From assembly GCA_964396845.1 (NCBI GenBank), contig CAYNGH010000015.1:1-39499 (forward strand): 39,499 bases of DNA, in the 5' to 3' direction. Numbering within the stretch: position 1 is the first letter of the stretch; every line of letters starts with the position of its first letter. The notes below the pieces were generated by a model, which saw nothing but the letters and a program-made list of their open reading frames with translations, did not search any database and was not told the origin of the DNA. The DNA is from CAYNGH01 sp964396845 (lineage in GTDB: Bacteria > Vulcanimicrobiota > JAJTBE01 > CAYNGH01). Both the position numbers and the translations under genes were made by a program. Below are positions 15,621 through 23,575 of this stretch, piece by piece.

Positions 15621-17506
15621 TGGATAAAAATTCAACAAAAAAAGACAGAGTCGATGATTTTTTAACTGTTCTGGCCTTTCCTCCCCAGTGGACCCCCCAG
15701 AACCCTCACTTCGCCATGACCCAGCTGGCGGGACACCTGCGGGCTAACAACTGCAGGGTAAGCCTGCGGGATCTCAATGTGGAGTTTTATGATCATCTTC
15801 TGACCCCGGAATTTATCACCTTTACCAGGGATCGGGCAATGATGAACTATAATTTCCTCATTACCCAGATCCGCCTGAAAACTCTGATCGGTGACGAATC
15901 CCTGGACACTGAGATCATGGCCATGCGCCTCTTGGAGATTGAGAAATTCTTCAAGGAAAACAGCGCAATCATCGAAAAACTGCCAGATCTGATCCTTGAT
16001 GCCAAGGAAACCCTGCGGGATCAGCGACGTTTTTACAATCCAATGCTTCTGGTGGACGCCTTCTATGCCATCGACAAGGCCCTGGAGCTTGTATCCCTGC
16101 CATATCACCCGGCAAAACTCTCCTTCAACAACTATCAGCACCCCCACATGCTCATGGCCACCGCCTCCATCATCCAGCACACCGGGGACCGGGAACAGAA
16201 CATGTTCTACAACTTCATGGAGGAAAAAGCCAGGGAGATTCTGTCGGAATCGCCAGGACTGGTGGGGGTTTCCATCAATTCCTTCACCCAGGTTTTGCCA
16301 GGGCTGACCCTGGCCCGGTTCCTGAAAAAAATGGCCCCGGAAGGCACTACTATTAACGTGGGGGGGAATTTCCTGGGCAGGGTAAAGGATGTATTATTGA
16401 AACGGCCGGAATTTTTTGAGCACTTCTGTCACTGTGTATCCATGGGAGAAGGAGAGCGACAGAGCCTCGAGATGATCAAAGCCCTCTCATCGGGAAAGAG
16501 CCTCTCGACGGTACCTGACCTGCTGTATTACACCCATGGTGACGACAACAACCCGCCGGAGGTAAAATTCACCTTTTCCCGGGAGCCGGAAAAACTCGAT
16601 GACATCGGTTACCAGGACCTGGAAGGACTTCCCCTGAACCTCTATTTTACACCGGATCTGGTCTTGTGTCTTCACTCCAGCAAGGGATGCTACTGGGGAA
16701 AATGCACCTTCTGTGATACGGATTTCGGCGTCAGAATGGACGTGAGGAGTCTGGATCACCTGGTGGGGGAAATGAAATATCTCCGGGACAAATACGGGGT
16801 CCGCAACTTCGAGTTCATTGATGAATCCATCAAACCCGACTACATGGAAGCCATGGCCCGGCGTTTTATTGACGAGAAACTGGATGTCCACTGGTTTTCC
16901 AATGGCCGGCTGGAATCGGGATTTACCAGGGAGCTTATGGAACTCCTATACCGGGCAGGCCTCAGGATGGTGCTTTGGGGGTTCGAATCGGGCAATGACA
17001 GGATCCTGAATCTTATCAACAAGGGAATCGACATCAAGGGCCGTTTCGACATACTCCGCCACTCATCCCAGGCCGGAATATGGAATTTTGCATATATATT
17101 TTTCGGTTTTCCCACAGAAACCAGAGAAGAAGCCATGGAAACCGTAACAGCCATCGTGGACAACAAGGACATCATCGACTCTTACGGACGCTCGGTTTTT
17201 ACCCTGGGCAAGCACAGCCTGCTCTGCCTTGAAGCCGACAAATACGGCATCTTTGACATTGTTCAGGATGTGGAGGAGCTGTCCACCAACCTGTCCTATA
17301 AAACAAGCCGGGGAATGAACGACGAGGAAATCGACGACATGATGCGTCAGTGCACAAAAATATGCGCCGGAGCATATAACTATAACCTGTGGTATTACCT
17401 GCGATACCGGGAGAATATTCATCTCTACCTCGTAAAATACGGCAGGGATTATGTGAAAAAATACAATGTTCAACAGGAACTTTCATCCAGGCTCCAGACC
17501 TGGTGA
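15617..17506 (+). CDS. Radical SAM protein with B12-binding-like domain and CX4CX2C motif
   Basis: The product has 629 residues. The N-terminal 270 residues include a cobalamin-binding-like region (FPPQWTPQNPHFAMTQLAGHL, then VGVSINSFTQVLPGLTLARFLK and INVGGNFLG). The cluster-binding cysteines are C358, C363 and C366 (GCYWGKCTFC). The first spacing is four residues instead of the usual three, a layout seen in some B12-type and RiPP-maturation radical SAM families. Barrel elements FEFIDESIKP, LWGFESGNDRILNLINKGI and FAYIFFGFPTETREEAMETV follow. The substrate is unknown. The ATG at 15617 overlaps the previous stop, and a second ATG lies at 15620. It heads an operon ending with a SagB-type oxidoreductase, so modification of a peptide or other large substrate is possible but unproven. 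Confidence 0.86.
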   Translation: MMDKNSTKKDRVDDFLTVLAFPPQWTPQNPHFAMTQLAGHLRANNCRVSLRDLNVEFYDHLLTPEFITFTRDRAMMNYNFLITQIRLKTLIGDESLDTEIMAMRLLEIEKFFKENSAIIEKLPDLILDAKETLRDQRRFYNPMLLVDAFYAIDKALELVSLPYHPAKLSFNNYQHPHMLMATASIIQHTGDREQNMFYNFMEEKAREILSESPGLVGVSINSFTQVLPGLTLARFLKKMAPEGTTINVGGNFLGRVKDVLLKRPEFFEHFCHCVSMGEGERQSLEMIKALSSGKSLSTVPDLLYYTHGDDNNPPEVKFTFSREPEKLDDIGYQDLEGLPLNLYFTPDLVLCLHSSKGCYWGKCTFCDTDFGVRMDVRSLDHLVGEMKYLRDKYGVRNFEFIDESIKPDYMEAMARRFIDEKLDVHWFSNGRLESGFTRELMELLYRAGLRMVLWGFESGNDRILNLINKGIDIKGRFDILRHSSQAGIWNFAYIFFGFPTETREEAMETVTAIVDNKDIIDSYGRSVFTLGKHSLLCLEADKYGIFDIVQDVEELSTNLSYKTSRGMNDEEIDDMMRQCTKICAGAYNYNLWYYLRYRENIHLYLVKYGRDYVKKYNVQQELSSRLQTW

Positions 17507-17531
17507 GATTTGATAAGGGAGGTATTTTTCA

Positions 17532-18503
17532 GTGGAAGATAATCAGGAACTGGCCCGCCTCAAGGAAATGGCAGCCAGCGAAGCCAAAACCGATATCGGA
17601 CAGAAAATGATGAATCTTAAGGCCATGGCCGCATCGGGAGGTAAAGTAAAAAAACCCCTGACAACTCCCGCCAGCGTTGTGGCGTTGAAGGAAGACGAAG
17701 AAGAAAAACCCCGGACTATAGAAGAGTTCCTGGAGAAGATCGAATCAACCATCGTAAACACCCGCCACTTCATCACCGGAAAGATTGATCATTACGGACG
17801 GGTGCTGGGACTTCGGGAAGTCCCTCCGGGAAGAGTGCCCCATGTCCACCAGACCCATTATCTCGATTCCTTCGACAGGCCCCGGAAACTGGAAATCTTC
17901 GAGAAGGAATTCTCCAAGCCCATTACCCGCTTGTATTTTTATGAAGGTGATACCCAGAAGGTGAGTGAATCGGTCTGGTTTAACCGTTACGGAAAAATCG
18001 ACAACATCCACCGCTATCAGTATGACCCGGAAACCGGCCTGATGACCGACAGAGCCGAGTACAACAAAGAAGGGGAAATCTTTTACCAGATCCATTCGGA
18101 ATACGACTACAGCAACGATCCTCCCCGGCTGATAGAAGACCGCTGGGCCGATAAGCTGGGCCGGCAGGTTCAGCGCCTGGTCTATAAATATGACGAAACC
18201 GGCGAAGTAAACATTGAAGAACGATACGACGAAAACAACCGGATGGTGGGATATCATTTCATAACCTATGATGAAAAGCTGGAAAACCCGGTAAAAAAAG
18301 AATGGTTCGGCCCTGACAATGTCCGGCGAAGCTTCATGACCTACGAGTTTGACAGCAGTGATAATGTCACAAAAGCCTCCCTCTTTGACGGTGAAGGTAA
18401 AAAAGAAGGCGAACAGGTGTTTATTTACGATGACATCGGCAACCTCAAGGAGGAAAAATGGTTCGACAAGAACGGGAAGCAGTTCAAACACCTGAAGTAT
18501 TGA
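17532..18503 (+). CDS. YD/RHS-like repeat protein, function unknown
   Basis: The 323-residue protein starts at GTG 17532, with GGGAGG about nine bases upstream. After a low-complexity N-terminal region (alanine, lysine and glutamate-rich, to about 60), residues from about 105 show at least eight degenerate repeats of 20-25 residues. Each has a tyrosine-aspartate turn and a W/F-F-D/G ending (YDETGEVNIEERYD, YDDIGNLKEEKWFD). This resembles YD/RHS or MORN-type beta repeats, and the C-terminal part is a continuous sheet of them. No signal peptide is seen. It lies 25 bases after the radical SAM gene, and its last 46 bases hold the start of the next gene. A binding or scaffold role is inferred; no catalytic motif is visible. 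Confidence 0.8.
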   Translation: MEDNQELARLKEMAASEAKTDIGQKMMNLKAMAASGGKVKKPLTTPASVVALKEDEEEKPRTIEEFLEKIESTIVNTRHFITGKIDHYGRVLGLREVPPGRVPHVHQTHYLDSFDRPRKLEIFEKEFSKPITRLYFYEGDTQKVSESVWFNRYGKIDNIHRYQYDPETGLMTDRAEYNKEGEIFYQIHSEYDYSNDPPRLIEDRWADKLGRQVQRLVYKYDETGEVNIEERYDENNRMVGYHFITYDEKLENPVKKEWFGPDNVRRSFMTYEFDSSDNVTKASLFDGEGKKEGEQVFIYDDIGNLKEEKWFDKNGKQFKHLKY

Positions 18504-19135
18504 CCTGGGCCACCCTGCGAATCCGCTGGCCATCAGGGCTGGTGATGCTTGTTCTTCTGTTGGCATTTTTCGCCATCATTGGCTCGCCGGCAAAGGCCGT
18601 GGAGGAACTTCCCACATACCAGAGCGAGATTGAAGAAGACGATCACCCCGGATTCTATCTTGGCTGTTCCCTGGAGTGCGCCCTGACCTGGAGCATGTCC
18701 GCCAGCTCCAGTCTTGAACCTGCCGGGGAGCTTACATACGGCGCTGACAATGTTTCCGACGGCAGGCTGGACACCTGCTGGGCCGAAGGAGTCCCCGGCA
18801 ATGGGATCGGCCAGTGGATTCAATTTAAAATACAGGATCATCCCGACAGAAAAACCGAGGCTCCCCTGTGGGGACTTCACATCATCAACGGCTACATAAA
18901 GTCAACCCAACTCTGGCAGGCAAACAGCCGGGTGCAACAGTTCAGAATGGAACTCAACGAAAAGCCCATTTGTTACATCGACCTGGCCGATACTCCCAAA
19001 TTCCAGCGGGTCTATTTTTCCCATGTGATGGTGAAAGCCGGGGACAGAATCAGGCTGGTCATCACCGGAGTTTACCCCGGAAACACTTACGATGACACCT
19101 GTGTGACAATCATCAGGCCCATGGGCGCTCACTGA
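18458..19135 (+). CDS. Membrane-anchored NADase-type/discoidin-like domain protein
   Basis: The product has 225 residues, with ATG 18458 inside the preceding gene. A strong AAGGAGG lies five bases upstream, so the 46-bp overlap is real. Residues 22-46 form an uncleaved or cleaved signal segment (LRIRWPSGLVMLVLLLAFFAII). The exported part carries a discoidin-like (F5/8 C type) domain typical of NADase-type glycan-binding proteins, with GADNVSDGRLDTCWAEGVPGNGIGQW and the strand IKIQ/IINGYIKS. Such domains bind carbohydrate or other exposed ligands. Four cysteines in the N-terminal part (68, 72, near 110) could form disulfides. It is coupled to the YD-like protein and followed 41 bp later by the nitroreductase. 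Confidence 0.8.
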   Translation: MVRQEREAVQTPEVLTWATLRIRWPSGLVMLVLLLAFFAIIGSPAKAVEELPTYQSEIEEDDHPGFYLGCSLECALTWSMSASSSLEPAGELTYGADNVSDGRLDTCWAEGVPGNGIGQWIQFKIQDHPDRKTEAPLWGLHIINGYIKSTQLWQANSRVQQFRMELNEKPICYIDLADTPKFQRVYFSHVMVKAGDRIRLVITGVYPGNTYDDTCVTIIRPMGAH

Positions 19136-19176
19136 CATCCTGCCACTATAACACAAGGCTTTCTCTGAGAAAGGCA

Positions 19177-19968
19177 GTGGTCTTCTTGAATTTTTATGCA
19201 AAACACCGGCGGTTGATACTCTGGATAATTATTGTGGCAGGGGCAGTCCTGATGCTTCAGCAGAAAGGCCCGTTAACCGATTCCTGCTGTGACCACCCGG
19301 AACATACTAAAGGATTCCATGCCCCGGCTATAGTTGACAGGCAGGATACGGCAACGGAACACGACAGCAACAGCGATTCTCCGGCCAAAGAGAAAGATAT
19401 TGACAGAGAGGACAAGAACACCATGTCAGTGGAGGAAGCCCTGAGAAAACAGAGATCCATCCGGGACTTTCAGGACAGGCCCCTGAGCCGGGAGCTGACC
19501 CTTAAACTGCTGTGGGCCGGCCAGGGAATAAGCCATTCCAACGGTGTCTTCAGAACCGCGCCCTCCGCGGGGGCCACATATCCCCTGAACACATACCTGA
19601 TTGACGCCACAGGAGTTTACCAATACGAACCTGTTGGAAACAGCTTGAAAAAGATTCGGGAGGGGGATCACAGAACCGCCCTGGGCAGAGCCTGCCTTTT
19701 TCAGAAATGGGTCAGCCAGGCCCCCGTATCCATAGTGTTCACTGCAGTTTATCGAAGAACCACCGCCAGATATGGGGATCGGGGAGAAATGTTTGTTCAC
19801 ATGGAGGCAGGTCACGCAGCCCAGAATATTCACCTGATGGCAGTTTCCATGGGCCTTGGTTCTGTGCCGGTGGGGGCTTTTCACCAGGGACAGATTGACA
19901 GCATCCTGGGCACCTCCGACGATGAAATTCCTCTTTATGTGATTTCCATAGGTCACCCTGCCCGATAG
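19177..19968 (+). CDS. SagB-type nitroreductase with N-terminal membrane anchor
   Basis: This is an FMN-dependent oxidoreductase of the nitroreductase fold, 263 residues, from GTG 19177. Residues 10-28 form a membrane anchor (LILWIIIVAGAVLML), followed by a linker to about 80. The catalytic domain from about 88 shows the SagB-type signature: RSIRDFQD, RTAPSAGATYPLNTY (flavin binding), YRRTTARYGDRG, EAGHAAQNIHLMAVSMGLGSVPVGAF and LYVISIGHP. In thiazole/oxazole peptide clusters SagB proteins oxidise azolines. Many stand-alone members act on other substrates, and none of the cyclodehydratase partners is in this window. The anchor implies action at the membrane. It ends the five-gene run started by the coiled-coil protein. 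Confidence 0.85.
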   Translation: MVFLNFYAKHRRLILWIIIVAGAVLMLQQKGPLTDSCCDHPEHTKGFHAPAIVDRQDTATEHDSNSDSPAKEKDIDREDKNTMSVEEALRKQRSIRDFQDRPLSRELTLKLLWAGQGISHSNGVFRTAPSAGATYPLNTYLIDATGVYQYEPVGNSLKKIREGDHRTALGRACLFQKWVSQAPVSIVFTAVYRRTTARYGDRGEMFVHMEAGHAAQNIHLMAVSMGLGSVPVGAFHQGQIDSILGTSDDEIPLYVISIGHPAR

Positions 19969-20056
19969 CATAATATTAATTAACAATTATTTAACACCAG
20001 ATCCCCCCTGAATATGATACCATTGACATGGGAGATGTTTTTTTATAGGAGCTTAT

Positions 20057-20236
20057 ATGCCTGAAAGAAAGAACCGTCCCAGGCTTGGAATATTTAATAA
20101 TAAAAGAAAAGAGATTGTCCGCCGTTATACCCAGGGCAACTACCTGAGAACCTTTGCCGACAAGGCCTGTCAAGATCCGGTAGATAACGAGGAACACATT
20201 AACGATTCCGGAGAAAAAGAAAATGAGAATTCATGA
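20057..20236 (+). CDS. Small basic ORF of 59 residues overlapping the deiminase-like gene
   Basis: This short ORF has ATG 20057 with AGGAG six bases upstream, and TGA 20234-20236. It encodes a lysine/arginine-rich N-terminal half (PERKNRPRLGIFNNKRKEI) and an acidic C-terminal part (about 40-59). The start of the next, large gene (ATG 20223) lies 14 bases inside its end, so the two are probably translationally coupled. A single cysteine occurs at residue 38. No signal peptide or known family is recognised. It could be a leader, a regulator or partner of the downstream enzyme, or a peptide substrate. The strong ribosome binding site and overlap are the main support. Confidence 0.6.
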   Translation: MPERKNRPRLGIFNNKRKEIVRRYTQGNYLRTFADKACQDPVDNEEHINDSGEKENENS

Positions 20237-22304
20237 TAACAGCACAAACAATTCCCCCCTGGGCAGACATACAGTTCCCCACAGCATACAAGGCTCCGGT
20301 GAATCCTGTGACTTGTTGAAATCGAAAGAAAGTTTCACAAAAAGCAGCGCATCTGCCGGAGAAGATTTGAAAAAAAACATAGAAGCCCTGAAGCGATCAA
20401 AATCCGGCAAAACAAAAGAATACCCCAAGTCGGGAGCCACCTGGAGCAGTCTGGAAATGAAAAACTACATGAACCCGGAAAACGAAGGCCGGGTGAAACA
20501 CATGCTCCTGACGGTGGATTACGACCCCATGGACAACTACCTGGATGCCGTCAAGACCCTTATCAGGGAAATGCCCCAGGCAAAGTTCACCATACTGACC
20601 ACGATCTCTGAGGGCAAGGAGTTCATCAAAGATATAAAAGGCTGGATGAAACAGGAAAAAGTGGAAAACCCCAAAAGGGTGAACATGGTTCGAACCAAGA
20701 ATGAACTCTCCATCTGGGCCCAGGATTCTCTTCTCATATCAGGGAACAAGGCCATCCAGCAGGAAAGGGAATGGCATTCCGGCTGGGACGATGCCAAGAT
20801 TCCTCAGTTGCTGGCCGATGCAAACCCGGAGCTGGAGTTTGAAAAGATGGAGGGAATCTTCATCGACGGCGGAAACCAGCGGGCCACTATGGATAAGCTT
20901 TATGTCGGCTCCGATGCCATCGCTTTTGCCCTGAACAATATGAAGAAGTATCCCAGCAAGATGTACAAAATCGCCGGAGAAAACAACATTCCCGACGCCA
21001 GGGCAACAAAAACAAAGGCCATTTATGATATCATCGATAAAACCATTCCCGGGAACTCGAAAATATTCGATAAATTCGGACAATACGGTGATGAGAGTGA
21101 GCATCCCAGCTTTCCTCTGGATATGGCGGTAACCATCCTGGACAAAGTGGATCCTGCAAGCGGTAAGCCGGTTGTCTTGGTGGGGGACTTTACGATGGCA
21201 CATTCCATAATTCATGACATTTATGTGGAGAACCCTGAGAAATTCAAACAGTATGACAAGATGATCCAAAAGAACTTCCAGGGCTGTCCCCATGGACCTA
21301 TAGATATTATGACAGAACAGCTTGACATTTATGAGCCGGAAGTTCAGGAATGCCTCAATGACTTGGCATTTGCATTCAAAAGAGGCGGTTACCAGGTGGA
21401 GCGAGTGCCCTATATGGGAGCCAGCGAGTATTTTGGCACATCCTCATCAGAGGATACAGAAAAACTCCCCTGGATATCCTACAATGCTTCCAGCATAAAT
21501 GGCGACAAGGTATTCCTCCCCGGCTTCAATATTCCCGAACTGGACAATGCAGGCATTGAGGCATACCAGAAACATGGATATGAAGCTGTTTTGGTGAACA
21601 TGACCGGGGCTCCCGGAGTCAATGGAGATGAGATGTTTAATGCCCTGGCGGAGGCTTCCGGTTCCAGGGAATATCCCCAAATGTCCAGGGAAGACATGAT
21701 CAAAGCCATAATAGACAGCAAATTCCCCCATCAGGAGATTGTAATTGTAGGATACAAGGGTGAACAGCCTGCATTCCACATCGATATGGCGATAACCCCC
21801 CTGAGCAAGAAGGATCCAGAAACAGGTAAGCCGGTGATGGTAGTGGGAGATCCACAAATGGCCATCGATATTCTCACCGACATGAAAGCCAATGACCCGG
21901 AAAAATACGAGATGTATCAGGAAATCATGATGGATAAAACAGACATCTTTGACCCTCTCCTTGATTCTCTGATAGAAACCGTGGGGGAAGAAACAGAAGT
22001 AATCGAAAATTTTGATGCTCTGGCCAGGGGTTTCAAGGAACAGGGCTATACCGTGGTGCGGGTGCCATATCTGGGTTCTGAACAATTGGAAGGGTTTCCC
22101 TGGATAACCTACAATAACTCCATCATCGACGGCGACAATGTGTTTGTGCCAAATTTCGAGATTCCAGAGCTGGACAACCCCGGCAACGATGCATATCGAA
22201 AATTCGGATATAACCCCATTCCCATCGATATGACCAATATAACAACCCTGCAGGGGGCACTCAACTGCATAACAAAAGTGGTGGAGAGAGAATACCAGGC
22301 CTGA
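20223..22304 (+). CDS. Pentein (agmatine/protein-arginine deiminase-like) enzyme with duplicated C-terminal half
   Basis: The 693-residue protein has the guanidino-modifying pentein signatures. These are IWAQDSLL (D168 equivalent to the guanidinium-binding aspartate), IDGGNQRAT (216-218), FHIDMAI (H519, D521) and ALNCIT with catalytic C682. The second half occurs twice (about 294-470 and 515-690). In the first copy the histidine is replaced (PLD at 298-300) and the cysteine is missing, while the second keeps both. The copies share strings such as DMA-T, GKPV and FPGF/FVPNFEIPELDN. The expected chemistry is hydrolysis or transfer on a guanidino group via a Cys thioether intermediate. No signal peptide is seen; residues 1-85 are a low-complexity serine/lysine-rich region. 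The start overlaps the small upstream ORF. A terminator follows at 22341. Confidence 0.85.
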   Translation: MRIHDNSTNNSPLGRHTVPHSIQGSGESCDLLKSKESFTKSSASAGEDLKKNIEALKRSKSGKTKEYPKSGATWSSLEMKNYMNPENEGRVKHMLLTVDYDPMDNYLDAVKTLIREMPQAKFTILTTISEGKEFIKDIKGWMKQEKVENPKRVNMVRTKNELSIWAQDSLLISGNKAIQQEREWHSGWDDAKIPQLLADANPELEFEKMEGIFIDGGNQRATMDKLYVGSDAIAFALNNMKKYPSKMYKIAGENNIPDARATKTKAIYDIIDKTIPGNSKIFDKFGQYGDESEHPSFPLDMAVTILDKVDPASGKPVVLVGDFTMAHSIIHDIYVENPEKFKQYDKMIQKNFQGCPHGPIDIMTEQLDIYEPEVQECLNDLAFAFKRGGYQVERVPYMGASEYFGTSSSEDTEKLPWISYNASSINGDKVFLPGFNIPELDNAGIEAYQKHGYEAVLVNMTGAPGVNGDEMFNALAEASGSREYPQMSREDMIKAIIDSKFPHQEIVIVGYKGEQPAFHIDMAITPLSKKDPETGKPVMVVGDPQMAIDILTDMKANDPEKYEMYQEIMMDKTDIFDPLLDSLIETVGEETEVIENFDALARGFKEQGYTVVRVPYLGSEQLEGFPWITYNNSIIDGDNVFVPNFEIPELDNPGNDAYRKFGYNPIPIDMTNITTLQGALNCITKVVEREYQA

Positions 22305-22340
22305 GGAGCTTTCCCCACCTCTTCAATCACCAGGAATATT

Positions 22341-22376
22341 AAAGCGGGAGCATAATTTATATGCCTCCCGCTTTTT
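22341..22376 (+). terminator. Rho-independent terminator after the deiminase-like gene
   Basis: AAAGCGGGAG (22341-22350) pairs perfectly with CTCCCGCTTT (22365-22374), and additional CAT/ATG pairs extend the stem. T residues follow (22372-22376). It sits between convergent genes and may stop both. Confidence 0.85.
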
Positions 22377-22393
22377 GCTGTGATTCTTATATA

Positions 22394-23431
22394 TTACTCA
22401 GTCACTTGGACAATAGGGCATTGGATTGCCCGGAGAACGCCGTTCATGGGAGATATTTTGTCGTTGACGATATCTTCCAGCTTCTCCCTGGTGGCGGATT
22501 TCAGCAGAAGGGACATTTGGAAAGGCCCTTCCAGGGTTTCGCAGGATATGACATTATCCCAGAAATACACCCGGCGGAAAACCTCCTCGAAGTGATCCTT
22601 CTGAACCTCCAGCAAGGCATAGGAACCGCACTGGCATTCCTGATCCTCCTGGACCTCGGGGGAACCGCACCGGCATTCCTGATCCTCTTTTACCTCGGGA
22701 GAACCGCACTGACATCCCTTTGCCTTGAAAAAACGATCCAGTCGGCTGATAATTCGTCCCAGGTCCTTTGAGAGGTGAGGTTTCCGGATGGGAGCAAAAT
22801 CCACTCCGCCGACTCCTTCAATACCGGCAATCTCGGAAACTGTTTTGTCCAGTTTTTCCCGATCCTTTCCCTGCATCCTCACGATGAGATCATAAGCTCC
22901 CCGGGTTGCATTGCAATGGGTTACTCCCTCGATGGAATATATCTTTCTGAAAACCTCCAGAAAAAGATCCCGCTGGCTGATTTTTACCAGGGCATATCCC
23001 TCGGGATTTTTCTCCCGGGAAGATTCCGGTTCCACCGGTCGGGGCTGATGCGTCTGCCGGGGAATACTGATGGTTTCAAACAGCTTTAAAATCTCTGCCC
23101 CGTCAGGGGTGCCCTCGGCCAGGGCTACTCCCGGCATTTTCCGGGCGTTGTCGGCTTTTTCTCCTTTGCCGGTTTCTGAAAGGACCACAACCCCAAGTTC
23201 AGGGTGGGCAGTCCGCAGGAACTGCAGAACCTTCCAGCTGTCGATATCGGGAAGATCCATGTCCAGGATAATCCCGTCGTGGAGGGTTCCGCTGTCGGAT
23301 CTTTTTTCGATTTGTGAAAGCCCTGTCAGGCCGTCGTCGGTGGCATCCACCTGGTGGCCCAGGCTGGAAATCTCACGGGCCAGCTTCTGGCCAATCCCGC
23401 TGTTGTCTTCGATTATCAGGTAACTGCTCAT
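22394..23431 (-). CDS. Receiver protein with two Lrp/AsnC-like ligand-binding domains and CxC repeats
   Basis: The protein has 345 residues with ATG 23431 and a strong GGGAGG. Residues 1-120 form a response regulator receiver (E8-D9, phosphoacceptor D57 in LDMDLP, S85). The conserved lysine near 105 is missing (GVALAEGTP), so signalling may be atypical. Residues 145-215 and 271-345 resemble two Lrp/AsnC transcription-regulator ligand-binding domains (YALVKISQRDLFLEVFRKI and YALLEVQKDHFEEVFRRVY are similar). Between them three CxC pairs (240-242, 253-255, 266-268) are set in a 13-residue repeat, GSPEVKEDQE. No DNA-binding domain is seen. Metal or effector binding that couples to phosphorylation is possible. 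The repeat unit varies at one residue and may expand or contract. Confidence 0.75.
   Translation of the reverse strand: MSSYLIIEDNSGIGQKLAREISSLGHQVDATDDGLTGLSQIEKRSDSGTLHDGIILDMDLPDIDSWKVLQFLRTAHPELGVVVLSETGKGEKADNARKMPGVALAEGTPDGAEILKLFETISIPRQTHQPRPVEPESSREKNPEGYALVKISQRDLFLEVFRKIYSIEGVTHCNATRGAYDLIVRMQGKDREKLDKTVSEIAGIEGVGGVDFAPIRKPHLSKDLGRIISRLDRFFKAKGCQCGSPEVKEDQECRCGSPEVQEDQECQCGSYALLEVQKDHFEEVFRRVYFWDNVISCETLEGPFQMSLLLKSATREKLEDIVNDKISPMNGVLRAIQCPIVQVTE
22625..22714 (-). repeat. Tandem 39-bp repeat coding CxCGSPEV-type units
   Basis: Two full and one partial copy of a 39-bp unit within the receiver gene encode the CxC/GSPEV(K/Q)EDQE stretch. The copies are very similar at DNA level, so slippage or recombination may change their number. 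Confidence 0.75.
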
Positions 23432-23455
23432 TCAATCCTCCCAGTTGTGTGTTGT

Positions 23456-23487
23456 CCGGCAACAAATCCCCCTCATGCCGGTTTTTT
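23456..23487 (+). terminator. Hairpin with T run on the + strand
   Basis: CCGGCA (23456-23461) and TGCCGG (23476-23481) flank a 14-nt loop and are followed by six T (23482-23487). This looks like a + strand terminator although both neighbouring genes are on the minus strand; on their strand there is no T run. It may end an antisense transcript from the receiver gene region, or be incidental. Confidence 0.45.
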
Positions 23488-23575
23488 AGAAGATTAAATA
23501 TTTCCAATCCCGATTCCTGCAATACAAAAAAATGAAGAATGGAGCATAAGGGATAAAATTTCACCGGGGAAACCA

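Noticed and set aside
20023..20049. Consensus TTGACA followed by TATAGG as a promoter for the 59-residue ORF
   Set aside because: Spacing is only 15 bp and the -10 would overlap the ribosome binding site of the ORF, so the transcript would lack it.
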